A stretch of DNA of 64,000 nucleotides from Pseudooceanicola antarcticus (lineage in GTDB: Bacteria; Pseudomonadota; Alphaproteobacteria; Rhodobacterales; Rhodobacteraceae). The DNA lies in NCBI RefSeq assembly GCF_900215355.1, contig NZ_OBEA01000006.1, positions 248,001 through 312,000 on the forward strand. The letters run 5' to 3'. A program made the translations under genes and the position numbers. The stretch's first letter is position 1; each line of letters starts with the position of its first letter. Under the pieces are notes generated by a model. It did no database searches, had not been told where the DNA came from, and saw only the letters and a program-made list of their open reading frames with translations. Positions 17,855 through 25,172 of this stretch are shown here, piece after piece.

Positions 17855-17870
17855 TTAGGCGCATGCCTAA
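17855..17870. promoter_or_regulatory. Operator 2 for the ArsR-type regulator, TTAGGC-N4-GCCTAA
   Basis: A second perfect copy of the palindrome, 34 bp downstream of the first (about three helical turns). The ATG at 17863 lies inside it, so operator and coding start overlap. Confidence 0.75.
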
Positions 17871-18210
17871 CCAAACCCATGAGCTCGAGCGCACCTTCAG
17901 CGCCCTGTCCGACCCGACCCGCCGCGCCGTGGTGCAGGCGCTTTGCGAGGGGCCTGCCACGGTCAGCCAGCTGGCTGCGCCCTTCGCCATGGCCCTGCCC
18001 TCGTTCACCCAGCACCTTGGCGTGCTGGAAGAGGCCGGGCTGATCACCTCGCGCCGCCAGGGCCGCTCTCGGCTCTGCGCGCTCAACGGTCCGGCCCTGC
18101 GCGAGGCCGAGGACTGGCTGGCCGCGCATCGGCGGCAATGGGAAGCGCGCCTCGACCGGCTCGAAGCGCATCTGGAAACCATGAAGAAGGAACAGTCAGA
18201 TGACCAATGA
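17863..18210 (+). CDS. ArsR-family HTH regulator (AHSA1-linked type)
   Basis: This 115-residue winged-helix repressor begins with the family motif LERTFSALSDPTRRAVVQAL and has a recognition helix in LPSFTQHLGVLEEAGLITSR. It lacks the cysteine clusters of metal sensors and belongs to the non-metal subgroup usually paired with an SRPBCC/AHSA1 gene, here overlapping its 3' end by 11 bp. The two palindromes at its own promoter suggest strong autoregulation. A 5' ribosome site is absent before ATG 17863, consistent with a leaderless transcript. Confidence 0.88.
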   Translation: MPNQTHELERTFSALSDPTRRAVVQALCEGPATVSQLAAPFAMALPSFTQHLGVLEEAGLITSRRQGRSRLCALNGPALREAEDWLAAHRRQWEARLDRLEAHLETMKKEQSDDQ

Positions 18211-18697
18211 ACCCTCGGCCTGGGCCACGGCCCCTCTGGACCGCGAAGTGGTCATTGCACGCGTCGTCAATGCCCCGCCCGACCTGGTCTATGCCGCCTG
18301 GACCGATCCGGCGCAGATCGTGCTCTGGTTCGGCCCGGAAGGGTTCAAGCTGACCACCCACGAGGTCGACATCCGCCCCGGCGGGCTCTGGCGCTTCGAC
18401 ATGGTCGCGCCCGACGGCACGCTCTTCCCCAACCGCATGCGTTTCCTGCGCCTCGAAGCGCCGCGCCTGATCGAGGTCGAGCATGGCGCCGACAGCGACG
18501 ACGACCCCGAGCGCTTCCGCATGCTCGTCACCTTCGACGCCCAGGCCAATGGCAAGACCGTGATCACCCTGCGCCAGCTGCACCCCAGCCCCGAACGCAG
18601 AGCGGTGGTCATCGGCTTCGGCGCGGTGGAATATGGCGGCCAGACGCTGGACAAGCTCGCCGCCCATGTCGAGGCGCGGCGCACCGCGACGGCCTGA
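18200..18697 (+). CDS. SRPBCC / AHSA1-domain protein
   Basis: This 165-residue protein has the helix-grip fold typical of AHSA1-like proteins: DREVVIARVVNAPPDLVYAA at the start, WFGPEGFKLTTHEVDIRPGG near residue 50 and a C-terminal helix GGQTLDKLAAHVEA. Such proteins bind hydrophobic ligands. It overlaps and is translationally coupled to the upstream ArsR gene, a widespread pair in bacteria. The ligand or role is unknown. Confidence 0.85.
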   Translation: MTNEPSAWATAPLDREVVIARVVNAPPDLVYAAWTDPAQIVLWFGPEGFKLTTHEVDIRPGGLWRFDMVAPDGTLFPNRMRFLRLEAPRLIEVEHGADSDDDPERFRMLVTFDAQANGKTVITLRQLHPSPERRAVVIGFGAVEYGGQTLDKLAAHVEARRTATA

Positions 18698-18742
18698 GCC
18701 CTGGCCAAGGAAGCGCCGCCACGGCGCCCCCACCCTGCGCGG

Positions 18743-19366
18743 TCATTTCACCTCGAAGCGCCGCACCGTCGCGATGGCCTTTTCCAGCTCCGCCACCGGC
18801 AGCGGCGGGCCATGGTTCAGCGAAACGCGGCTGAAGGCCGGCAGGCGCTTCTCGTAGTAGTTCCGCACCAGCAGCTCGCCGGTGCTGACCACCGAGAACA
18901 CCGCCACTTCGCCGTATTCGCGCCGCGCGATGTAGCGGGTGCAGTAGATCGCGAAATGGGCCCGGTCCCGGCTGGGCGCCTCAATCTCCTGGTAGAGGGC
19001 CTCTTCGCAGGCATTGGCGAAGATCCCGTAGATCCCGATGACCGCCTCTTCGATCTCCACGCCACCGCGCCGCTCGGCATAGATCGCGTAGAGCTCGGAC
19101 CAGTCCTCGAAGCGCTCTCCCTCGGGGATGTACTCGTAGATGAAGGTCTCGACACCGTTGGGATTGACGCCCTGCTGCCGGAAGATCTCGACCTCCTGCT
19201 CAAGCTCGCGCGAGCGCACCCAGGGCGGCGGCGCGTAATGGGCGGTCTGGCCCCAGAGCGACAGCAGCCATTGCGAGGGCGGCAGGTCCTGGGCCCCGGC
19301 AATCGCGGGCAGCAGGCTCAGCCAGAGTACTGAGAGGAAGGCGGCAAGGCAGGAAAAGGGCTTCAT
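18743..19366 (-). CDS. Secreted protein of unknown function
   Basis: This 207-residue protein has a clear Sec signal peptide (MKPFSCLAAFLSVLWLSLLP, cleavage near IAGA-QD) and a mature domain rich in aromatic and acidic residues with two cysteines (NACEEALYQEI and FAIYCTRYIARR) that could form a disulfide in the periplasm. I do not recognise the family. The start 19366 gives the signal peptide; the frame extends 12 codons further. It ends 45 bp from the convergent AHSA1 gene. Confidence 0.75.
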   Translation of the reverse strand: MKPFSCLAAFLSVLWLSLLPAIAGAQDLPPSQWLLSLWGQTAHYAPPPWVRSRELEQEVEIFRQQGVNPNGVETFIYEYIPEGERFEDWSELYAIYAERRGGVEIEEAVIGIYGIFANACEEALYQEIEAPSRDRAHFAIYCTRYIARREYGEVAVFSVVSTGELLVRNYYEKRLPAFSRVSLNHGPPLPVAELEKAIATVRRFEVK

Positions 19367-19439
19367 GGGCAAATCCGTTGACTGAAAGCCCAAGTGAACC
19401 ACGCCCGAGGGAAAGCTGTAAAGCGGCAGGGGAAACGCG

Positions 19440-19468
19440 AAAGGGGCGCCCCGCAGGACGCCCCTTCG
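19440..19468 (-). terminator. Hairpin terminator for bioY
   Basis: On the minus strand AAGGGGCG and CGCCCCTT pair around a GC-rich loop just after the bioY stop, followed by a short T-run. It may work in both directions. Confidence 0.65.
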
Positions 19469-19489
19469 ATCTTTGCGCTCAGGCCGCGA

Positions 19490-20095
19490 TCAGCCGCGCG
19501 CGTTGCCGACCAGTTTCCAGGCCAGCGGCAGCACCAGGGCCGCCAGGGCCAGCTTCAGCGCGTCGCCCAGGATGAAGGGCGTCAGGCCCCAGGCCAGGAT
19601 CGGCTTGTCCCAGCCATAGAGTGCGCCCAGCCAGGCCAGGCCGGGGATGTAGAGCACCACGTTGCCGATCAGCATTGCCAGCGCCATCCACAGGACCGAG
19701 CGGTCCCAGCCCCGGCGCGCCAGCGCGCCCAGCACCACGGTGGCCATGACATAGCCCAGCAGGTAGCCGCCGGTGCCGCCCATCATGTATTCCACGCCGT
19801 TCAGATCGGCGGTGGAGCTCTGGAAGACGTCGAAGCCCAGCATGCCGATCAGCATGTAGCCCATGATCGTCACCAGCCCGAGACGCGGGCCATAGGCGGC
19901 GCCGATCCCCAGCACGGCAAAGGTGCCCATGCCGATGGCAACCGGAGAGCCCGGCACCGGCACCTGGATCTTGGCCATGATGGCCAGGAGGGCGATCCCC
20001 ATGACCACCAGCACGGCCTGCTTGATGCGCAGCGCCGCGCCCTGGGTGGGTCCGAAGGTTTCGCTCAGGACACGTTCATTCAGCGTTTGGGACAT
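19490..20095 (-). CDS. bioY: Biotin transporter BioY (ECF S component)
   Basis: This 201-residue membrane protein imports biotin. It shows six hydrophobic helices and BioY motifs: AIMAKIQVPVPGSPVAIGMG near residue 45, AAYGPRLGLVTIMGYMLIGM near 70 and a GGTGGYLLGYVMA segment near 108. No ECF ATPase or BioN gene is adjacent, so it either works alone or shares a module encoded elsewhere. Upstream DNA carries a cluster of TTGCAAA motifs (20187-20235), probably a regulator target. Confidence 0.93.
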   Translation of the reverse strand: MSQTLNERVLSETFGPTQGAALRIKQAVLVVMGIALLAIMAKIQVPVPGSPVAIGMGTFAVLGIGAAYGPRLGLVTIMGYMLIGMLGFDVFQSSTADLNGVEYMMGGTGGYLLGYVMATVVLGALARRGWDRSVLWMALAMLIGNVVLYIPGLAWLGALYGWDKPILAWGLTPFILGDALKLALAALVLPLAWKLVGNARG

Positions 20096-20186
20096 CTCGT
20101 TCCCTCCCTCTCTGTCTGTTCTGCACTTGTGATGCCCGAAGGTCTCCTACCAGGCAAGGATCTTGGCCCCTGTGGCGCCAAGCAAA

Positions 20187-20235
20187 TTGCAAAGCGCCGA
20201 TTTGCAAAAGGCGACAGATTGCAAAGCCTGCAAAG
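20187..20235. promoter_or_regulatory. Cluster of TTGCAAA motifs upstream of bioY
   Basis: TTGCAAA occurs at 20187-20193, 20202-20208 and 20219-20225, with a CTGCAAA at 20229-20235; the first sits in the palindrome GCAAATTGC and the second in TTTGCAAA. This resembles half-sites of the RamB/PccR (short-chain acyl-CoA) regulator family, although the spacing differs from the tandem 12-bp period I recall for PccR. It lies 92-140 bp upstream of the bioY start. Confidence 0.5.
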
Positions 20236-20673
20236 TCAGCCCGTTTCGGGCCGGCGGCACTCGGATGTCATGCGGTAGTCCTTGCGCGGCCCGGCGACCT
20301 CCCATGTCACCTGCCAGCGGGGCCAGCGGGTAAAGTCATAGGCGGCGTGGTAGAGGTCGGGGGTGCAGAAGTGCTCGGCCTCAGGTGCCGGGGCCTCGGG
20401 GTCGAAATCATGGAAGAAGGCGCCGTCCTCGAAATGCACCGCGATCCGCCTGCCCATGGGCCGCCAGAGGTAGCTTCGTTCCGCCTTCAGCGCGGGCCCC
20501 GCGCCATAGCGGATCTCTCCGCTCTCCTGCCAGAGCCAGTGCTCGCCCAGGGGCCGCAGCTTTGCCCGGCCCGAGAAGTGCGCCTCCTGCCCGCCCATCC
20601 GGTCCTCGATCTGCCGCGCGATCTGCCAGGTCCCCTCGAAGTGAGAGATGTCACGTCTGCTTTTGCTCTCCAT
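20236..20673 (-). CDS. DUF6314-type conserved protein
   Basis: This 145-residue protein resembles the DUF6314 family. It contains FEGTWQIARQIEDRMGGQEA at the start, then a beta-rich domain with LGEHWLWQESGEIRYGAGPA and a C-terminal CTPDLYHAAYDF and KDYRMTSECRR. The repeated W and Y residues and beta strands suggest a lipocalin-like fold. No signal peptide or membrane segment is seen. The bioY gene lies downstream on the same strand with a 140-bp gap carrying the TTGCAAA cluster, so they are probably separate units. Function unknown. Confidence 0.65.
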   Translation of the reverse strand: MESKSRRDISHFEGTWQIARQIEDRMGGQEAHFSGRAKLRPLGEHWLWQESGEIRYGAGPALKAERSYLWRPMGRRIAVHFEDGAFFHDFDPEAPAPEAEHFCTPDLYHAAYDFTRWPRWQVTWEVAGPRKDYRMTSECRRPETG

Positions 20674-20775
20674 TCGCCTGCCTTAGCGCCTCGCGCGGGG
20701 CTGCGCCACCTTGTCCCCGGCGCGCCCCTCGCTTATGAGGCGAGCAAAGCTGCCTGGCCCGAAAGGATATCGCCG

Positions 20776-22083
20776 ATGATCCCTCGTTATGCCCGCCCCG
20801 AGATGACCGCCATCTGGGAGCCCGCAACCAAGTTCCGCATCTGGTACGAGATCGAGGCGCATGCCTGCGATGCCATGGCCGAGCTGGGCGTGATCCCCAA
20901 GGAGAACGCCGAGGCCGTCTGGAAAGCCAAGGACGTGGAATTCGACGTTGCCCGCATCGACGAGATCGAGGCTGTCACCAAGCATGACGTCATCGCCTTC
21001 CTGACCCACCTGGCCGAACACGTCGGCTCGGAAGAGGCGCGTTTCGTGCACCAGGGCATGACCTCCTCCGACGTGCTGGACACCTGCCTGAACGTGCAGC
21101 TGGTGCGCGCCGCCGATATCCTGCTGGCGGACATGGACCGCCTGCTGGCCGCCCTGAAGACCCGCGCCATGGAACACAAGATGACCGTGCGCGTCGGCCG
21201 CTCCCACGGCATCCACGCCGAGCCCACCACCATGGGCCTGACCTTCGCGCGCTTCTACGCCGAGATGGACCGCAACAAGGCCCGCCTGCAGGCGGCCCGT
21301 GAAGAGATCGCCACCGGCGCCATCTCGGGCGCGGTCGGCACCTTCGCCAATATCGACCCTGCCGTCGAAGAGCACGTCTGCGCCAAGCTGGGCCTCGCGC
21401 CCGAGCCGATCTCGACCCAGGTGATCCCGCGCGACCGTCACGCGATGTTCTTCGCCGTGCTGGGCGTCATCGCCAGCAGCATCGAGAACGTCGCCATCGA
21501 GATCCGCCACATGCAGCGCACCGAGGTGCTGGAAGGCGCCGAGTTCTTCTCGATGGGCCAGAAGGGCTCTTCGGCGATGCCGCACAAGAAGAACCCCGTG
21601 CTGACCGAGAACCTGACCGGCCTGGCGCGTCTTGTCCGCATGACGGTGATCCCGGCGATGGAGAACGTGGCCCTCTGGCACGAGCGCGACATCTCGCATT
21701 CCTCCGTCGAGCGTGGCATCGCCCCCGACGCCACCGTGACCCTGGACTTCGCCCTGAACCGCCTGGCCGGCGTGGTCGAGAAGATGCTGATCTTCCCCGA
21801 GAACATGCTGGACAACATGAACAAGTTCCCCGGCCTGGTGATGAGCCAGCGGGTGCTGCTGGCGCTGACGCAGGCCGGTGTGTCGCGCGAAGACGCCTAT
21901 GCGATGGTCCAGCGCAACGCCCTGAAGGTCTGGGAAGAGCGCGTCGACTTCCGCGAGCAGCTGCTGGCGGACGAGGACGTGGTCAAGGCGCTTGGCGTCG
22001 AGCAGATCAACGAGAAGTTCGACATGGGCTATCACACCAAGCACGTCGACACGATCTTCAAGCGGGTCTTCGGCGAAAGCTGA
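20776..22083 (+). CDS. purB: Adenylosuccinate lyase
   Basis: This 435-residue enzyme cleaves SAICAR and adenylosuccinate in purine synthesis. It carries the fumarase-superfamily signature GQKGSSAMPHKKNP near residue 262, the catalytic GRSHGIHAEPTTMG segment near 140 and the HQGMTSSDVLDT segment near 93. Length is typical. ATG 20776 gives the canonical MIPRYARPEM start; the much longer upstream frame is a shadow of DUF6314. It is followed by a terminator. Confidence 0.97.
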   Translation: MIPRYARPEMTAIWEPATKFRIWYEIEAHACDAMAELGVIPKENAEAVWKAKDVEFDVARIDEIEAVTKHDVIAFLTHLAEHVGSEEARFVHQGMTSSDVLDTCLNVQLVRAADILLADMDRLLAALKTRAMEHKMTVRVGRSHGIHAEPTTMGLTFARFYAEMDRNKARLQAAREEIATGAISGAVGTFANIDPAVEEHVCAKLGLAPEPISTQVIPRDRHAMFFAVLGVIASSIENVAIEIRHMQRTEVLEGAEFFSMGQKGSSAMPHKKNPVLTENLTGLARLVRMTVIPAMENVALWHERDISHSSVERGIAPDATVTLDFALNRLAGVVEKMLIFPENMLDNMNKFPGLVMSQRVLLALTQAGVSREDAYAMVQRNALKVWEERVDFREQLLADEDVVKALGVEQINEKFDMGYHTKHVDTIFKRVFGES

Positions 22084-22120
22084 TCCGCTTCGAGGGCCGA
22101 TCGTCTGCCCGCTTGTATCA

Positions 22121-22149
22121 ACGGCGTCTCCCTCGGGAGGCGCCGTTTG
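22121..22149 (+). terminator. Rho-independent terminator of purB
   Basis: ACGGCGTCTCC and GGAGGCGCCGT pair around a 4-nt loop (one G-T pair), followed by TT. Confidence 0.8.
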
Positions 22150-22253
22150 CATTTCGGGCATCGGTCGGGGGGGGGGTCTTTGCCCCCGGCACCCGAAGCT
22201 TCGGCCAAAACGGGAATCGTGCTATGGTTGTGTCATCCATTGGAGGACCCGCC

Positions 22254-22439
22254 ATGAGAACTCTGCCCGTGAAAACTCTGCCCAAGAGAACTCTGATTGC
22301 CTCGGCCCTGCTGGGCCTTCTCGCCGCCGCCCCGCTGCAGGCCGGCTGCAGCTACCATGAAGAGCAGGCCAGCTCTTGCACAGAAGGCCATAGCTGGAAC
22401 GCCGAGACCGGCACCTGCGAGAAGATCGTCACCGGCTGA
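22254..22439 (+). CDS. Small secreted cysteine-rich protein
   Basis: This 61-residue protein has a signal peptide (LIASALLGLLAAAPLQA) and a mature part of about 30 residues with three cysteines in a GCSYHEE, SCTEGHSWN and GTCEKI pattern. Such mini-proteins are recurrent next to purB in related genomes as I recall, but their role is unknown. The start ATG 22254 is chosen because GGAGGA lies 7 bp before it. The pattern of Cys and Trp resembles a tiny adhesive or chitin-binding fold, which is speculative. Confidence 0.7.
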   Translation: MRTLPVKTLPKRTLIASALLGLLAAAPLQAGCSYHEEQASSCTEGHSWNAETGTCEKIVTG

Positions 22440-22537
22440 ACGCCGGGTCTGTAGGTATCCCGGCCGGGCCTGTCGCGGTTTCAGCCTTTCTTCACCCTTC
22501 CCTGATTATCTGCAGCGGAACGCAGAACGAGGGGAAC

Positions 22538-23599
22538 ATGGGCGACCTGGCTCCGCTGGCGCGGCTCGCGCCCCCTGCCCCGCTCACGGCCGGGCAGATG
22601 TCACGCAAGCAGAAGGCGGCCGTCATCATACGGCTGCTTCTGATCAACGGGCTGGATGTGCCCCTGAAAGAGCTGCCCGAGGATCTTCAGGCAGAGCTCA
22701 CTATGCTGCTTGGCAACATGCGCCACATCGACCGTGACACGCTGTCCGGCATCGTCGAGGAATTCATCGGAGAACTGGAAGAGCTGGGCCTGACCTTCCC
22801 GCGCGGCGTGGCGGGCGCGCTTTCGGCGCTCGATGGCAAGATCTCGGCCCATACCGCCGCGCGCCTGCGCAAGGAGGCTGGCGTGCGCCAGACCGGCGAC
22901 CCCTGGGATCGCGTCCGCGCCCTCGACCTGAAGAAGCTGCGCCCGATTGCCGAAACCGAGTCGATCGAGATCGCCGCGGTGATGCTGTCGAAGCTCGACA
23001 CCGGCAAGGCGGCAGAGCTGCTGTCGCAGCTGCCCGGCCCCCGCGCGCGGCGCATCACCTATGCGATCTCGCTGACCTCCGGCATCTCGCCCGAGGCGCT
23101 CGACCGCATCGGCCTCTCCCTGGCCAGCCAGCTCGACGCCCAGCCCGACAGCGTCTTCGACAAGGACCCGGTGGAACGGGTCGGCGCGATCCTCAATTTC
23201 TCGACCGCCTCGACCCGCGACGACGTGCTGGAGGGTCTCGACGAGACCGACAGCGAGTTCGCCGAGAAGGTGCGCAAGGCGATCTTCACCTATACCAACA
23301 TCCCCGCTCGCGTGGCGCCGCGCGACATCCCCAAGGTGGTCCGCCAGCTCGACCCCATGATGTTGGTCACGGCCCTTGCCGCCTCTACCGCGGGGGAAGA
23401 GGCCGCGACGGCGGAGTACATCCTGGGCAACATGTCGGCCCGCCTTGCCGACAGCCTGCGCGAGGAGGTTGCAGACCGCGACAAGGTCAAGGCCAAGGAT
23501 GCCGAAGAGGCGATGAACGCCGTGGTCGCCGAGATCCGCAACCTCGAAGCTGCCGGAGAACTGCTGCTGCTCGCCGGCGACGACCAGGAAGAGGACTAG
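22538..23599 (+). CDS. fliG: Flagellar motor switch protein FliG (orphan copy)
   Basis: This 353-residue cytoplasmic rotor protein resembles FliG: an N-terminal SRKQKAAVIIRLLLINGLD segment, a middle domain with EIAAVMLSKLDTGKAAELLS (the HPQxxA-like region is replaced), and a C-terminal region with MSARLADSLREEVADRD. Canonical FliG links MotA torque to the C-ring. No other flagellar gene is in the window, so this copy is isolated; some Rhodobacteraceae carry such an orphan besides the one in the flagellar cluster. An alternative start is M at 22598. Confidence 0.8.
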   Translation: MGDLAPLARLAPPAPLTAGQMSRKQKAAVIIRLLLINGLDVPLKELPEDLQAELTMLLGNMRHIDRDTLSGIVEEFIGELEELGLTFPRGVAGALSALDGKISAHTAARLRKEAGVRQTGDPWDRVRALDLKKLRPIAETESIEIAAVMLSKLDTGKAAELLSQLPGPRARRITYAISLTSGISPEALDRIGLSLASQLDAQPDSVFDKDPVERVGAILNFSTASTRDDVLEGLDETDSEFAEKVRKAIFTYTNIPARVAPRDIPKVVRQLDPMMLVTALAASTAGEEAATAEYILGNMSARLADSLREEVADRDKVKAKDAEEAMNAVVAEIRNLEAAGELLLLAGDDQEED

Positions 23600-24236
23600 C
23601 TCCAGGCGCCCCTCACCCGTGGGGCGGTGCAGGAGGCATGCGGCGCGCGCCCTGGCCCCCCGGCCCCTCAGCCGGGCGCCCGGCTCTCCAGCAATACCGC
23701 TCCAAGTGGGGCCAAGTGAGCTTTGCCAACCAGCGCCCGTGCCCCAGGGCGCCCTTTGCCGGTCAGGCCGCAGGCCCGAAAGCGCGCTGTGTCAGCCAGC
23801 GCTCACGCCCCAAAGCGCGCTAAGCGGGCCGCCCACGCACGCGGAGGCAGTCGGCACCAAGTAGCGCCCGCGTCCGAAAGCCCCCTTCGCCAGGAAACGC
23901 AGCTAGCCCGGATGGCCTCTCGCCAACCAGGCCGCATGTCCGCAGCCAGTGTTCCCTTCGCGCCCTTCCGTCGCCCCACGCTCCCCCTGCAACACAGGGG
24001 CTCTGCCCCCCGTCACCCACACCTGGAAGCCTCACCAATCGAAGCGCAGGACCTGCCCTTGGGACCGCCAGCCGGGGGGTACGGGGGCGGGGCCCCCGAG
24101 GCCCCCTCTACGTCTCAGAACCGGCGCTGCAAGACCGGGGATGCCCCGGCCTCTCTCGGTCCTGCTCTGGACAGCGCCGCCGTGCGCCCATACCGTCCGC
24201 CGGACCTGCGGCCGACGCCGCTGACCGGAGCCCCAG
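23600..24236. other. Gene-poor GC-rich region with degenerate tandem repeats
   Basis: No convincing gene. About four imperfect units of 30-40 bp lie at 23725-23891 (see repeat). A partial REP-like hairpin, GGGGC-TCT-GCCCC, lies at 23997-24009. The long plus-strand frame through this stretch is a low-complexity Arg/Pro/Ala frame continuous with a shadow of the DMT gene. Confidence 0.5.
23725..23891. repeat. Degenerate tandem repeat array (about 4 units)
   Basis: Units begin at about 23725, 23762, 23791 and 23855. Each has the pattern CCA-GCGC-C-cGYCC-AAAGCGCGCT or a near variant (CAACCAGCGCCCGTGCC, AGCCAGCGCTCACGCCC, CCAAGTAGCGCCCGCGTCC). They are diverged and not CRISPR-like, because spacers and repeat lengths are not regular. 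Probably decayed repeats or a decayed gene. Confidence 0.45.
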
Positions 24237-25172
24237 ATGACCCAGACTGCCCGCGCCATCCTCTTGATGATCCTCGCCATCTTCTGCTTCTCGGCGATGG
24301 ATGCCTGTGCCAAGGCCATCGCCGCCGAAAGCAACACGGTCATGGCGCTCTGGGCGCGCTACGCGGGCCAGGCCGTGCTGGTTCTGGTGCTGGTTGCGCC
24401 ACGCCTCGGCCAGGTGGCCCGCACCCGGTTTCCCGGCCTGCAGCTGCTGCGCGCCATCTGCCAGCTTACCGCCACCTCGGCCTTCTTCTTCGGCCTGAAC
24501 TTCCTGGGCCTTGCCGAGAGCACTGCCATCATGGATGTGAACCCGGTGCTGATCACACTCGGCGCGGCGCTCTTCCTGGGCGAAAGGCTCGGCCCGCGTC
24601 GCCTGGCGGCCATCGGCGCGGCGCTCATCGGCGCGATGATCGTCATCCGTCCGGGCACCGAGGTCTTCTCTCCGGCGGCCATCTTCCCGCTCACCGCCGC
24701 CATCGCCTACGCGGGCTTTGCCCTGGCCACCCGCTTCATCGGCGGGCGCGAGGACCCCTGGACCTCGCTGCTCTATTCCGCCCTGCTGGGGGCCATCATC
24801 CTGACCGCCCTGCTGCCCGGCCAGTGGCAGATGCCCTCGCCGCGCACCGCGCTGCTGATGCTGGCGCTGGCGGGGCTCGGCACCACGGCGCAGCTGCTGC
24901 TGATCCGCGCCCTGACCCTGGGCGAGGCGGCAATGCTGGCGCCCTTCTCCTATGTCGGGCTGATCTCGGCCACCTTCTGGGGGGTCGTGGCCTTCGGCGA
25001 GTTCCCCGACCGGGCCACCATCATCGGCGCGCTTGTGATCGTGGCGGCCGGGGTCTATGTCTGGCACCGCGAAACCCGCAGCGCCCGCGCGCCGGGCATT
25101 GCCAGCCTCAAGGCCGCTCCGGCCCCTGAATCCCCTGTCCTCGACAACCGGACCGACCAGACGCCCAGATGA
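24237..25172 (+). CDS. EamA/DMT-family transporter
   Basis: This 311-residue inner-membrane protein has ten hydrophobic segments arranged as two EamA repeats. The first repeat opens with MTQTARAILLMILAIFCFSA and ends in VLITLGAALFLGERLGPRRL, the second ends in ISATFWGVVAFGEFPDRATI. Members export amino acids, metabolites or sugars; the substrate cannot be told. Its stop overlaps the start of the acyltransferase gene by ATGA. Confidence 0.88.
   Translation: MTQTARAILLMILAIFCFSAMDACAKAIAAESNTVMALWARYAGQAVLVLVLVAPRLGQVARTRFPGLQLLRAICQLTATSAFFFGLNFLGLAESTAIMDVNPVLITLGAALFLGERLGPRRLAAIGAALIGAMIVIRPGTEVFSPAAIFPLTAAIAYAGFALATRFIGGREDPWTSLLYSALLGAIILTALLPGQWQMPSPRTALLMLALAGLGTTAQLLLIRALTLGEAAMLAPFSYVGLISATFWGVVAFGEFPDRATIIGALVIVAAGVYVWHRETRSARAPGIASLKAAPAPESPVLDNRTDQTPR

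Noticed and set aside
20096-20235. BioR site (TTATAGATAA type) upstream of bioY
   Set aside because: Not present; only the TTGCAAA cluster is seen.
23723-25129. Open frame of 468 codons overlapping the DMT transporter gene
   Set aside because: Arg/Pro/His-rich low-complexity protein in a different frame; not a gene.
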